Part shown: positions 10,193-19,265 of the stretch, in pieces | Layout: the number at the start of each line of letters is the position of its first letter | Position numbering within the stretch: the stretch's first letter is position 1 | Source: Peteryoungia algae | Lineage (GTDB): Bacteria; Pseudomonadota; Alphaproteobacteria; Rhizobiales; Rhizobiaceae | Reading direction: 5' to 3' | DNA: 64,000 nucleotides | Assembly (NCBI RefSeq): GCF_030369675.1 | Contig: NZ_CP128477.1 | Location: 3,676,501-3,740,500 of the forward strand | Position numbers and translations under genes: made by a program | Notes under the pieces: generated by a model | What the model was told of the DNA's origin: nothing | Databases searched by the model: none | The model's input: the letters and a program-made list of their open reading frames with translations, nothing else

Positions 10193-10216
10193 GCGAGCCA
10201 CGTCCTGTTCAAAGAG

Positions 10217-10240
10217 AGCGGCCGTCGGGCCGCTTTTTTT
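10217..10240 (+). terminator. rho-independent terminator after the praR-like gene
   Basis: Stem AGCGGCC / GGCCGCT (7 bp) with a GTCG loop, followed directly by a run of seven T. It sits 24 bases after the stop codon at 10192. Confidence 0.88.
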
Positions 10241-10264
10241 ATGCACGGGAAGGAAAATTCTACT

Positions 10265-10286
10265 CACATAAAGATATATTTATGTG
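10265..10286. promoter_or_regulatory. 22-bp palindrome in the metK leader, SahR-like operator
   Basis: Arms CACATAAA and TTTATGTG flank GATATA; 10 of 11 half-site bases are symmetric. The core ATAAAGATAT resembles the operator described for SahR, the ArsR-family SAH-sensing repressor of methionine-cycle genes in Proteobacteria. It lies 70 bases before the metK start codon, where a repressor could overlap the promoter. The SahR match is from memory of the motif, not from a search. Confidence 0.5.
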
Positions 10287-10355
10287 GTTGTGTCCTTGTC
10301 ATCGCCGCTGGAACTGAGTAACGATGCCGCCATCCATACTTTGAGGGGAATCCCG

Positions 10356-11594
10356 ATGCGCGCAAACTACCTTTTCACCAGCGAATCCGTTTCCGAAGGT
10401 CACCCGGACAAGGTTTGTGACCGAATTTCTGATGAAATCGTCGACCTGGTATACCGGGAAGCGGCCAAGACCGGTGTTGATCCCTGGACTGTGCGCATTG
10501 CCTGCGAAACCCTTGCCACCACCAACCGCGTCGTCATTGCCGGCGAAGTCCGCCTTCCGCCGAGCCTGATGAAGACCGACAAGAACGGCAACGAGGTCAT
10601 CAATCCGGCCAAGTTCAAGTCCGCCGCCCGCAAGGCGATCCGTGACATCGGCTACGAGCAGGACGGCTTCCACTGGAAGACGGCCAAGATCGATGTTCTC
10701 CTGCACTCGCAGTCCGCTCATATCGCCCAGGGTGTCGACAAGGCTGCTGATAGCTCCAACAGCGAAGGCGCCGGCGACCAGGGCATCATGTTCGGTTACG
10801 CCTGCAAGGAAACGCCGGACCTGATGCCGGCCCCCATCTACTATTCGCACAAGATTCTGCAGACGCTCTCCGCCGCCCGCAAGAAGGGCGAAGGCGACGT
10901 TGGCAAACTCGGCCCCGATGCCAAGAGCCAGGTCACCGTCCGCTACGTCGATGGCAAGCCGGCCGAAGCAACTTCCATCGTACTCTCCACCCAGCATCTC
11001 GACGAGAACTGGGATTCCAAAAAGGTTCGCCAGGTCGTCGAACCCTTCATTCGCGAAGCTCTGGGCGAACTCAAGATCGCTGACGATTGCGCCTGGTATA
11101 TCAACCCGACCGGCAAGTTCGTCATCGGCGGTCCCGATGGTGACGCAGGCCTGACCGGCCGCAAGATCATCGTCGACACCTATGGCGGTGCTGCCCCCCA
11201 TGGTGGCGGCGCTTTCTCCGGCAAGGACACGACCAAGGTCGACCGTTCGGCAGCTTACGCCGCCCGCTATCTCGCCAAGAACGTCGTTGCCGCTGGTCTC
11301 GCCGACCGCTGCACGATCCAGATTTCCTATGCCATCGGCATTGCCCAGCCGCTGTCGATCTATGTCGACCTGCATGAAACCGGCAAGGTCACCGAGGACG
11401 AGGTGGAAGCCGGCATCCGCAAGGTGATGGACTTGTCCCCGTCGGGCATTCGCCGCCATCTTGACCTCAACAAGCCCATCTATGCTAAGACGTCGGCCTA
11501 CGGCCATTTCGGCCGCAAGGCTGGCCGCGACGGTTCCTTCTCCTGGGAGAAGCTGGACCTGGTCAAGCCGCTCAAGGATGCGATCAAGGCTTGA
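10356..11594 (+). CDS. metK: S-adenosylmethionine synthetase MetK
   Basis: A 412-residue enzyme making SAM from methionine and ATP. The N-terminal signature is [13 protein letters not shown], followed by [12 protein letters not shown] and the P-loop-like [12 protein letters not shown] 10356 has TGAGGGGA eight bases upstream; the in-frame extension to 10284 overlaps the operator-like palindrome and is rejected as coding. SAM made here feeds methyltransferases such as trmB, which starts 5 bases after metK ends. Confidence 0.97.
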   Translation: MRANYLFTSESVSEGHPDKVCDRISDEIVDLVYREAAKTGVDPWTVRIACETLATTNRVVIAGEVRLPPSLMKTDKNGNEVINPAKFKSAARKAIRDIGYEQDGFHWKTAKIDVLLHSQSAHIAQGVDKAADSSNSEGAGDQGIMFGYACKETPDLMPAPIYYSHKILQTLSAARKKGEGDVGKLGPDAKSQVTVRYVDGKPAEATSIVLSTQHLDENWDSKKVRQVVEPFIREALGELKIADDCAWYINPTGKFVIGGPDGDAGLTGRKIIVDTYGGAAPHGGGAFSGKDTTKVDRSAAYAARYLAKNVVAAGLADRCTIQISYAIGIAQPLSIYVDLHETGKVTEDEVEAGIRKVMDLSPSGIRRHLDLNKPIYAKTSAYGHFGRKAGRDGSFSWEKLDLVKPLKDAIKA

Positions 11595-11599
11595 TCTGA

Positions 11600-12301
11600 A
11601 TGACGGAACAGGAACGCAGGACGAGGTCGACCGAAGCCTTCTTCGGTCGACGCAAGGGAAAGCCATTGCGCGACCAGCAGGTCGGGCGGATGGAAACCAT
11701 CCTGCCGGAGCTAAAGGTCGACCTGGCATCTCCGGTGCCAGCCGACCTCAAATCGCTGTTTCCCCTGCCTGTCGACAAGATCCGTCTCGAAATCGGTTTT
11801 GGGGGCGGCGAGCATCTCGTTCACCGCGCCCGCACCAATCCGACCACCGGCTTCATCGGCGTCGAACCTTTCATCAATTCCATGGCAAAGCTGCTGGCGG
11901 TCGTCGAGGCCGAGGGACTGCAAAACATCCGCGTCTATGATGACGATGCCACGCAGCTGCTCGATTGGTTGCCGGAAGGCCAGATCGACCAGATCGATCT
12001 TCTCTATGCCGATCCCTGGCCGAAGAAGCGCCACTGGAAGCGCCGTTTCGTCTCGCAGGTGAACCTTGAGCGCTTCCATAAGGTGCTGAAACCGCAAGGC
12101 ACCTTCTGCTTCGCCTCCGACATCGACACTTATGTCAACTGGACGCTGCAGCACTGCCGCGATCACGGTGGGTTCGAATGGACGGCCCGCAATGCCAGCG
12201 ACTGGCTGACGCCTTATGACGGCTGGCCGGGAACGCGCTACGAAGCCAAGGCTCGCCGTGAGGGCCGATCCTCGGCCTATCTCACCTTCCACAAGCGCTG
12301 A
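11600..12301 (+). CDS. trmB: tRNA (guanine-N7-)-methyltransferase TrmB
   Basis: A 233-residue Rossmann-fold enzyme that makes m7G46 in the tRNA variable loop. The SAM-binding motif is EIGFGGGEH, and the family signature [13 protein letters not shown] is present near residues 137-149. It is translationally close to metK, its methyl-donor source. It converges with the DUF1150 gene. Confidence 0.95.
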   Translation: MTEQERRTRSTEAFFGRRKGKPLRDQQVGRMETILPELKVDLASPVPADLKSLFPLPVDKIRLEIGFGGGEHLVHRARTNPTTGFIGVEPFINSMAKLLAVVEAEGLQNIRVYDDDATQLLDWLPEGQIDQIDLLYADPWPKKRHWKRRFVSQVNLERFHKVLKPQGTFCFASDIDTYVNWTLQHCRDHGGFEWTARNASDWLTPYDGWPGTRYEAKARREGRSSAYLTFHKR

Positions 12302-12341
12302 TTCGCGAGCGTCGTCGCCGCGAACTGGTCAGAGCACAATT

Positions 12342-12599
12342 TCAGTGCAGCGATACGGTTTTCAGATCGTCTTCGGCGGCCTTGAAGAAGGTGCTGGAGC
12401 GATTATCCGTGAGGAGAATGGGTGTGCCATCGGCGGCGAACAAAGCCCAAAGGTCCAGTGTAGGATCAATTTCCGGAGCTTCCGGGAAGCAGCGGGAAAC
12501 TTCGGCCGACTTCATCTTCCGGATATAGCCCACTTCGCCGGCGCCCAGATGGGCGAACTCAGACTTGGTCAGGTGGGACGAGGCTTCTTTCAGTAACAT
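12342..12599 (-). CDS. DUF1150 family protein
   Basis: An 85-residue protein that I recognise as DUF1150 (TKSEFAHLGAGEVGYIRKM near the start, LWALFAADGTPILLTD in the second half). Function is unknown. In alphaproteobacteria it is habitually the second gene after an Hsp20, as here: 49 bases separate it from the Hsp20 stop on the same strand. Shared heat-shock control is likely. Confidence 0.85.
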   Translation of the reverse strand: MLLKEASSHLTKSEFAHLGAGEVGYIRKMKSAEVSRCFPEAPEIDPTLDLWALFAADGTPILLTDNRSSTFFKAAEDDLKTVSLH

Positions 12600-12648
12600 T
12601 CCGATCCTCCGCGAATGAGGGAGAGGCGGCCGAACATTGCCGCAAGTC

Positions 12649-13071
12649 TCATTCTGCGGTGGAGATGTTAATTTTCCTTACCAGATGCACAGGATCGTGC
12701 CTTTCAATGTCGACCGACAAAAGCCCGTTCCTGAGCGATGCCCCGGTTACTTCCATCCCATCCTCGATCGCAAAGACGCGCTGGAATTGCCGGGAGGCGA
12801 TGCCTCGAAACAGATAGTCTACCTCCTCGCGGTCCACCTGCTTGCCGCAGATGATCAACTGGTTCGCCTCGATGCTGACGTCGAGTTCGTTTTCGTCGAA
12901 CCCCGCCACGGCGAGTGTCACGCGCAGCCGCTCCACCCCCATCCGCGGGGCGAGGCGTTCGATGTCGTAGGGCGGGTAGCCGTCACTACCCCGAGGCCGC
13001 CGCAATGCGCCGCCATCGGCCGTGTCGAAGGTGATGAGGAAGGCTTCCGTCGGCAGTCTGGTGCGCGTCAT
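12649..13071 (-). CDS. small heat-shock protein, Hsp20 family
   Basis: A 140-residue alpha-crystallin-type holdase chaperone. The alpha-crystallin domain covers about residues 35-125, with the signature ASLRNGLLSVDI (the A-x-x-x-N-G-x-L motif) at its end. The ending KINI (about residues 134-137) fits the I-x-I oligomer-docking motif. It is the first gene of a pair with DUF1150, and a candidate RpoH promoter lies 47 bases upstream. Confidence 0.92.
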   Translation of the reverse strand: MTRTRLPTEAFLITFDTADGGALRRPRGSDGYPPYDIERLAPRMGVERLRVTLAVAGFDENELDVSIEANQLIICGKQVDREEVDYLFRGIASRQFQRVFAIEDGMEVTGASLRNGLLSVDIERHDPVHLVRKINISTAE

Positions 13072-13117
13072 TTCATTCCTTGTTCAGCCCGGCAGGGGCT
13101 GTTGGCCAGTCATGCTG

Positions 13118-13148
13118 AATATGGGAAATCACATCCTGCCCGACAAGC
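13118..13148 (-). promoter_or_regulatory. candidate RpoH (sigma-32) heat-shock promoter for hsp20-DUF1150
   Basis: Read on the minus strand, GCTTG (13148-13144) and CCCATATT (13125-13118) are separated by 18 bases. These match the sigma-32 elements (C)TTG and CCCATnT, and the position is right for the Hsp20 start at 13071. Confidence 0.55.
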
Positions 13149-13213
13149 ACTCTCTTGCTTGACAAATGCAAGGCTGGGCTCCAAGCCTCAGGCTTTCGAC
13201 CTTAGGATGCCCA

Positions 13214-14161
13214 ATGACCGAACCCCGCAAGATCATCATCGACACCGACCCCGGTCAGGACGATGCCGCTGCCCTCATGCTTGCCTTCGCCAGCCCGGAT
13301 GAAATCGAACTCCTCGGCATCACGACAGTCGCTGGCAATGTTCCCCTGCGGATGACCAGCCGCAATGCCCGCATCGTCTGCGAACTCTGCGGCGAGACAG
13401 GCCGGCGCGTCTTCGAAGGCGCGGATCGCCCCATGGTGCGCCCGCTCGTCACCGCAGAACACGTACACGGCAAGACCGGCCTTGACGGCGCCGTCCTTCC
13501 GGAACCCACCATGACCGTGGAGACCCAGCACGCCGTCGATTTCATCATCGATACGCTGCGCAACGAACCGGCCGGCTCCGTCACGCTCTGCACACTCGGC
13601 CCGCTGACCAACATGGGTCTTGCGCTTGAAAAGGCGCCCGATATCGCGCCCCGCGTCAAGGAACTGGTGATGATGGGCGGCGGCTTCTTCGAGGGCGGCA
13701 ACATCACGCCGGCTGCCGAATTCAACATCTATGTTGATCCCCATGCTGCCGCTGCCGTCTTCGCTTCGGGCATTCCCCTCGTCGTGATGCCGCTTGATGT
13801 TACGCACCAGTTGATGACCACCAAGGCCCGCGTCGCGAAGATCGCCGCCATCGGCAACAGGCCGGCGAAAATAATGGCCCAGTGGCTGGAATTCTTCGAG
13901 CGTTTCGATGAGGCGAAATACGGTTCCGATGGCGGTCCGCTGCATGATCCGACCGTCGTCGCATACCTCCTGAAGCCGGAGTTGTTCAGCGGACGTCATT
14001 GCAACGTCGAGATTGAGGTACAGTCGGAACTGACGGTTGGCATGACTGTCGTCGATTGGTGGGGCGTCTCCGGCCGCACGCCGAACGCAACCGTCATGCG
14101 CAATGTCGATGCCGACGGTTTCTTCGACCTCCTGGTCGAGCGGTTTTCGCGCCTCCAATAA
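13214..14161 (+). CDS. inosine-uridine preferring nucleoside hydrolase
   Basis: A 315-residue nucleoside N-ribohydrolase that releases ribose from purine or pyrimidine nucleosides. The calcium-binding DTDPGQDDA motif lies at residues 10-18; further hallmarks are TLGPLTNMGLAL, MMGGGFFEGGN and EFNIYVDPHAA. No signal peptide is visible, so it is cytoplasmic. The ribose it frees could be used by the ribokinase encoded 2.5 kb downstream on the other strand. ATG 13214 has a TTAGGA site seven bases upstream. Confidence 0.92.
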   Translation: MTEPRKIIIDTDPGQDDAAALMLAFASPDEIELLGITTVAGNVPLRMTSRNARIVCELCGETGRRVFEGADRPMVRPLVTAEHVHGKTGLDGAVLPEPTMTVETQHAVDFIIDTLRNEPAGSVTLCTLGPLTNMGLALEKAPDIAPRVKELVMMGGGFFEGGNITPAAEFNIYVDPHAAAAVFASGIPLVVMPLDVTHQLMTTKARVAKIAAIGNRPAKIMAQWLEFFERFDEAKYGSDGGPLHDPTVVAYLLKPELFSGRHCNVEIEVQSELTVGMTVVDWWGVSGRTPNATVMRNVDADGFFDLLVERFSRLQ

Positions 14162-14167
14162 ACGAGA

Positions 14168-14193
14168 AGGGCCGCTGCATCTGCAGCGGCCCT
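14168..14193. terminator. bidirectional hairpin terminator between convergent genes
   Basis: A perfect 12-bp stem, AGGGCCGCTGCA / TGCAGCGGCCCT, with a 2-base loop and CTTTGTCT after it. It lies between the nucleoside hydrolase stop and the convergent chemoreceptor stop. Confidence 0.82.
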
Positions 14194-14217
14194 CTTTGTC
14201 TGCAATCTGTTCTCGGC

Positions 14218-16563
14218 TCAGAACTCTTCCCAGCTGTCGGCGCCGCCTGAGGCCCCGCCTGCCGCCGCCACCTTCCGCGGCGCCGGCGTGTAGACTGGCG
14301 CGCGGGGAGCCGCGGCCTGTGGCGTGTAGGAACCGCGCATGCTTTCCGCTGTGGCTCTGAGGATAGCAGCCGGAGCGACCGCACCACCCACCTGAAACTT
14401 CGCCACAAGCCCACGCAACGTGTCGGATTCGTTGCGCAGCGCCATGCTGGCGGCCGTCGTTTCTTCGACCATGGCCGCGTTCTGCTGCGTCACCTGGTCC
14501 ATCTGGTTGACGGCGGCATTGACCTCCTTGAGGCCCGATGCCTGTTCGCTGGCCGAAGCCGAGATCTGCCGGATCAGGCCGTTGATCTGCATGACCTGCT
14601 GGGAGATCTTTTCGAGCGTCTGCCCCGCTTCACCGACCAGCTCCACCCCGTCCTTGACCTGTGCGGCCGAGGCGTTGATCAGAGCCTTGATTTCCTTGGC
14701 AGCGGTGGCCGATCGCTGCGCCAGTTCACGCACTTCCTGCGCCACGACCGCAAAACCCTTGCCGGCTTCCCCGGCACGCGCCGCCTCGACGCCCGCATTG
14801 AGTGCCAGAAGGTTGGTCTGGAAGGCGATTTCGTCGATCACGCCGATGATGCGCGAGATCTCCTGCGACGACTGTTCGATGCCGTGCATGGAGGCAACTG
14901 CCTTCTGTACGACCTCGCCGGACTTCTCGGCATCCTTGACGGCGACCGAGACGGTGTTGGCGGCAGTACCCGCGTTTTCGGCGCTGGAATGGACCTGCTC
15001 TGTGAGTTCGTTGAGGGCTGCAGCCGTCTCCTCCAGGCTGGCGGCCTGCTGCTCGGTGCGCTTGGAGAGGTCGGCGGCACTTTCGGAAATTTCGCTCGTC
15101 CCGGCGGCAATGTTGACGACGCTGCCGTTGACCGACGCGATTGCCTGTTCGAGGCTCGCCACTGCTTCATTGAAGTCGCGCTTCAGCGCCCCGTATTCGC
15201 CGGGGAAATCCTCGGCAATCCGATGGGCCAGATTGCCCTGCGAAAGCTGGGCGAGACCACTGCCGAGCGCGGTGACCACATGCTGCTGCACCGAGGCCGA
15301 GGCATTGCGATCCTCTTCGTTGCGGCGGCGTTCGCCTTCGGCTGCCTTTCGCTGTGTCTCGGCTTCTGCTGCCAGCATGTGGCTTTCGGCAAGCTTGTGA
15401 CGGAAGCCGTTGAGCGCCTTGGCGACGAGGCCGATTTCGTCCTCGCGATGCTGGTTCGAGATGTCGCTTTCATAATCGCCCTTCGTCATGCGCTCGACAT
15501 CGCCGACGAGACCATGCAACGGGCGCTGTGCCAGAGAACGAACGGCGAGGAGCAGCGTCAGCATCACGGCAGCGAGCACGATCAGGCCGCCGACGATCAT
15601 CATCATCGTCTGCGCCTCGATCGCGGCATTGATCGCCGCATGCGGAATGTCGATGATGACAGCCCAGGTCGCGTTCACGCCGGGAACGGCGAAAGGATAA
15701 AGCAGGCGGTCGAAGCCTTCGCCGCTTGCGTTGACGAGGTTCGGGACCAGGCCGCCGGTTCCGTTCGATAGCGAAGCCTTGAGCGCGTCCGCCCCTTCGG
15801 CTTCGTAGGTCTTCATCACGAGGTCGTCTGTCGGAGCCACGAGCCACTGCGCGCCCTGCGCCACGAGCATCACGCGGCCGGTCTCGAAGGGCTTCAACGC
15901 CTTCAGCTTGTCGGACAGCGACAGAAGCGACATGTCTACGCCCGTGACGCCGATCAGCTTGCCGCCGGAGAAGACGGGAAAGGCGATGGAACTCATGGTT
16001 GTCGGAACGTCGGTTCCCTCGGCCATGTAAGGAGCCGTGATCGCGCCCTTGCCGCTCTTGGCCGCCAGCGCATACCACTCGGCCGGATAATCCGCACGGA
16101 AGGTAGAGAACTGGACCTCGCCGTTGCGGTTCTTCGACCAGTAAGGGGTGAAGTAGCCTTCGTCATTGGCCGAAAGGTCGAGCTTGCCCTTGATTTCGTC
16201 CTTCTGCCCGTCGATGGCGAGAGGTTCTTCCGCCATCCAGCTGCCGAAAGCGAACGGGTTCTGTTCGAGATTTGCCTTCAGGATATTGGTGATGCCGAGG
16301 CGGTCGAGCGACTTGCCCTCATGCCCGCGACCGATGACGCCGGACATGGTGCGTGCGGCACTGGCAAGTTCACCGATGTCACCGGCGATTTCACGCGCGA
16401 TGGATTTGGCCTCGGCGTCCGCCTGGTCCATGGTCAGGGAGTGAACCCGGTCACGGGTCTGCGAGATCAGAACGAGATTGGAGAGAATGAGCACGAGGCC
16501 GATGGCAATGCCAGTGACAACGAGAAGCTTGGCTGCAATCGAACGGTTGAAGAAGGCGAACAT
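14218..16563 (-). CDS. methyl-accepting chemotaxis protein with periplasmic Cache domain
   Basis: A 781-residue membrane chemoreceptor. It has a TM helix at about residues 10-32, a double-Cache periplasmic sensor to about residue 300, a second TM helix (about 308-333), HAMP segments, and a signalling domain containing the conserved hairpin tip [21 protein letters not shown]. The protein ends in SWEEF, the CheR/CheB-tethering pentapeptide type, so it is probably a high-abundance receptor that also assists others. The ligand is unknown; dCache domains often bind amino acids or related small molecules. No che genes lie in this window. Confidence 0.93.
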   Translation of the reverse strand: MFAFFNRSIAAKLLVVTGIAIGLVLILSNLVLISQTRDRVHSLTMDQADAEAKSIAREIAGDIGELASAARTMSGVIGRGHEGKSLDRLGITNILKANLEQNPFAFGSWMAEEPLAIDGQKDEIKGKLDLSANDEGYFTPYWSKNRNGEVQFSTFRADYPAEWYALAAKSGKGAITAPYMAEGTDVPTTMSSIAFPVFSGGKLIGVTGVDMSLLSLSDKLKALKPFETGRVMLVAQGAQWLVAPTDDLVMKTYEAEGADALKASLSNGTGGLVPNLVNASGEGFDRLLYPFAVPGVNATWAVIIDIPHAAINAAIEAQTMMMIVGGLIVLAAVMLTLLLAVRSLAQRPLHGLVGDVERMTKGDYESDISNQHREDEIGLVAKALNGFRHKLAESHMLAAEAETQRKAAEGERRRNEEDRNASASVQQHVVTALGSGLAQLSQGNLAHRIAEDFPGEYGALKRDFNEAVASLEQAIASVNGSVVNIAAGTSEISESAADLSKRTEQQAASLEETAAALNELTEQVHSSAENAGTAANTVSVAVKDAEKSGEVVQKAVASMHGIEQSSQEISRIIGVIDEIAFQTNLLALNAGVEAARAGEAGKGFAVVAQEVRELAQRSATAAKEIKALINASAAQVKDGVELVGEAGQTLEKISQQVMQINGLIRQISASASEQASGLKEVNAAVNQMDQVTQQNAAMVEETTAASMALRNESDTLRGLVAKFQVGGAVAPAAILRATAESMRGSYTPQAAAPRAPVYTPAPRKVAAAGGASGGADSWEEF

Positions 16564-16716
16564 GGAGGCCTCGAGGACTGAGGATCAGGACGCAGGGGCA
16601 TTCGTTCCGCACTTTCATGGCGCGGCCGGGCGCGCCTTCACGCACCCCGATCACGACCGATGCTATGTTCCATTGCTTAACGGGCAATAAATCAGACTTG
16701 TCAGCTCTGTTTCAGA

Positions 16717-17616
16717 TCAGAGCGAGGCGGCAACCTCATCGGACACAGGGATCGACGGCTGCGCCCCGGGTTTGAGGCAGGCAAGCGATCCGGCAACCGC
16801 CGCGCGACGTATCGCCTCGCTGAGCATCAGTCCGGAATCGAGGCTGGCTGCCAGATACCCGCAGAAGGTGTCGCCGGCGCCGACGGTGTCGATCGGTTCG
16901 ATCTTCAGCCCCTTCGTCCGATGCAGGCGGCCCCCCTCCGCAGCAACGACGCCTTCGGCGCCGAGCGTGATGATCAGGATCTGCCCGGTCTCGGTGTGCA
17001 TCTGAAGCAGCATCTGTTCGCGCTGGTCGGCGGTCAGCGCCTCGCGCCCCACCAGAAGTTCAAATTCGGTCTCGTTGGCGATGACAATGTCTGCCAGTTT
17101 CGCGAGATCGGCAGCCTCGGCAATCAGCGGCGCCGTATTGAGCACGGTGCGCACGCCGTGCGCCTTGGCAGCCTCGAGTGCTGCCTTCACCGATGCGGCG
17201 GGCACTTCAAGCTGCAGCATGAGGATGTCACCCGGTTTGCTGCCCGAAACCGCTTTGGCTGCTTGGCCGGGGCTGAGGGTGCCGTTGGCGCCAGGCACCA
17301 CCGCAATCATGTTCTCGCCGTCGCCACCGACGAGAATGAGCGCTGTACCGGTGGGGCCATCCACGTGCGCGACGCCGGAAAGGTCCGTTTCCGCCTTTTC
17401 CAGCAGGTCGAGCGCGGGTGCCGCGAACTCGTCACGCCCAACCGCCCCCACCATGCGCACGGACGCGCCGGCGCGCTTGGCGGCCAGCGCCTGGTTTGCG
17501 CCCTTGCCGCCGGCTGCCGTTGCAAATCCGGTTCCCGGAACTGTCTCGCCCGGCTTCGGAAGGCGCGGCGTGGTGGCGACGAGGTCCATGTTGATGGAGC
17601 CGAAGACGGTGATCAT
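16717..17616 (-). CDS. rbsK: ribokinase RbsK
   Basis: A 299-residue PfkB-family kinase that phosphorylates D-ribose to ribose-5-phosphate. The N-terminal PfkB signature is GGKGANQALAAKRAG (about residues 37-51) and the C-terminal one is DTVGAGDTFCGYLA with the catalytic Asp. The NMD at the N-terminus (GSINMDL) is typical of ribokinase. No ribose transporter is adjacent; the likely ribose source is nucleoside hydrolysis or the frc transporter 31 kb away. Confidence 0.92.
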   Translation of the reverse strand: MITVFGSINMDLVATTPRLPKPGETVPGTGFATAAGGKGANQALAAKRAGASVRMVGAVGRDEFAAPALDLLEKAETDLSGVAHVDGPTGTALILVGGDGENMIAVVPGANGTLSPGQAAKAVSGSKPGDILMLQLEVPAASVKAALEAAKAHGVRTVLNTAPLIAEAADLAKLADIVIANETEFELLVGREALTADQREQMLLQMHTETGQILIITLGAEGVVAAEGGRLHRTKGLKIEPIDTVGAGDTFCGYLAASLDSGLMLSEAIRRAAVAGSLACLKPGAQPSIPVSDEVAASL

Positions 17617-17634
17617 GAGCGAGGTGCCTCCCTA

Positions 17635-17740
17635 AGGCAATTCCAGCAAAAGCGGCAACCGGTTTTGCCTCCGGAATGGCATGAAACCAGTGGGACAGAG
17701 CATTGAAGGCGACGACGTTTCGTCGGAATGCTCTGCCGTT
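17635..17740. repeat. double-palindrome intergenic repeat of the rhizobial RIME type
   Basis: Two palindromes lie in tandem in the 147-base gap between ribokinase and rmuC. The first (17637-17680) has arms GCAATTCC / GGAATGGC around nested CAAAAGCGG / CCGGTTTTG. The second (17696-17735) has arms CAGAGCATT / AATGCTCTG around CGACGA / TCGTCG. About 100 bp with two palindromes fits the description of RIME1 elements in Rhizobiaceae. Family assignment is from memory. Confidence 0.6.
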
Positions 17741-17763
17741 TTGTTCTCTTTTGGACCAGTCCC

Positions 17764-18987
17764 TCAGTCTTCGTCAACAACCCTGAGCTTGAGCATGCTG
17801 GTGCGGCTCTCCACCGCCCGCGCGGGGACATCTTCGCCATCCTCGCGTCCGCCCGGCGTCTCGAACTCCATGGCTTCGATCTTGGCGCCGCGCTTGGCCA
17901 GCTTGTCCGAGGAGGTGATGATCATCTCCACGTCCTTCTGGGCCGCCAGAAAATGGCTTTGCAGTTTCCGCGTGCGATCGTCCAGGCGGCTCAGATCCTC
18001 CATGAGGCGGATCACCTCGCCCTGGATCAGGTGTGCCTGCTCGCGCATGCGCTGGTCCTTCAGAACGGCCTGGATCACCTGGATGGACAGCATCAGAAGC
18101 GAAGGCGAGACGATGACCACCTTCTGCCGGTGCGCCTTCTGCACGACACCCTCGAAATTCTCGTGGATCTCGGCAAAGATCGATTCCGAGGGCACGAACA
18201 GAAAGGCCATGTCCTGGGTCTCGCCCGCGATCAGGTATTTCTCCGAAATGTCCCGGATGTGTACCTCCATGTCGCGCTTGAACTGCTGGGAAGCCGCCTT
18301 CTTCTGCTCGGGGCTTTCTGTCTCCCGGATCACGTTCCAGGCTTCGAGCGGGAACTTTGCATCCACCACCAGCGGCGGAGAATCATTCGGCATGCGGATG
18401 GTGCAGTCGGGGCGCGACCCGTTCGACAGTGTCGTCTGGAAGGCATAGGCCCCCATGGGCAAGCCGTCGGCGACGATCGTTTCCATCCGCGATTGCCCGA
18501 AGGCGCCGCGCGTCTGTTTGTTGGACAGGATCGCCTGCAGGCCGACGACGTCCTTGGCCAGCGACTGGATGTTGTTCTGTGCCGCGTCGATCACTGCGAG
18601 CCGCTCCTGCAGGGTCCGCAGATTGTCATGGGTCGACTTGGTCTGTTCGGTGATCGTGGCGCCGATCCGGTGCGTCATGCCGTCGAGCCGCTGGCTGATC
18701 GTCTGGTTCAGTTCGGTCTGACGGCTGCCGAAGACTTCGGCCATGGTCGCAAGCCGACCCTGCATTTCGGCCTGCGCCTTCAGGAGTTCTGCGAGCCGCG
18801 CCTCCGCCGTCTCGTCCCGCCGGGCCATCTCCTCCACTTGTCTTGCTCTGGCAGATGCCGCACGCGTCAAGAGCAGGATGAGAGCGATGATGGGAACGAG
18901 CACGACCGCTGCGGCGAGCGCCAGCAGGAAGGTGGGCGAGAGGGTGACTGAGCCGATGGTCACCGCCGGAATGTCCTGGATGTTCAT
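17764..18987 (-). CDS. rmuC: DNA recombination protein RmuC
   Basis: A 407-residue protein with one N-terminal TM helix (about residues 17-42), a coiled-coil region (about 45-150) and the conserved RmuC nuclease-like domain (about 150-370) with VVDAKFPLEAWN and FLFVPSESIFAEI. RmuC limits DNA inversions at short inverted repeats in E. coli. In rhizobia it commonly neighbours def; here two chemoreceptor genes lie between them. Confidence 0.92.
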   Translation of the reverse strand: MNIQDIPAVTIGSVTLSPTFLLALAAAVVLVPIIALILLLTRAASARARQVEEMARRDETAEARLAELLKAQAEMQGRLATMAEVFGSRQTELNQTISQRLDGMTHRIGATITEQTKSTHDNLRTLQERLAVIDAAQNNIQSLAKDVVGLQAILSNKQTRGAFGQSRMETIVADGLPMGAYAFQTTLSNGSRPDCTIRMPNDSPPLVVDAKFPLEAWNVIRETESPEQKKAASQQFKRDMEVHIRDISEKYLIAGETQDMAFLFVPSESIFAEIHENFEGVVQKAHRQKVVIVSPSLLMLSIQVIQAVLKDQRMREQAHLIQGEVIRLMEDLSRLDDRTRKLQSHFLAAQKDVEMIITSSDKLAKRGAKIEAMEFETPGGREDGEDVPARAVESRTSMLKLRVVDED

Positions 18988-19265
18988 ACGCTGACAATAG
19001 CTGATTCGGAGGAGGCTGACAGATCAAAGAGTGAACATGCGAAGCGTGTGGTGCCCGGGGCCATATGCCGACGAATCTTTTTTCCAGCCGAAACTGACAA
19101 AGCGCAAGCCAGGGGGAGGGAGCGCACCCCGAAACACCGTGTTCGATCGTATCGGCGAAAAACGGCGCCGCTGACGCAACCAAAGATTTACCATTTGGGT
19201 GCCTCCTTCCGCCTTTCCATCAGCATCATCTGATGTTTCCCTGGGTTGTAAAAAGTGAGTGTGCC

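Noticed and set aside
10241..10355. SAM riboswitch in the metK leader
   Set aside because: The leader is short and I could not build a SAM-II or other SAM-binding fold; the palindrome looks like a protein operator.
10299..11729. 476-codon open frame antisense to metK
   Set aside because: metK is unambiguous; the antisense frame arises from its codon bias.
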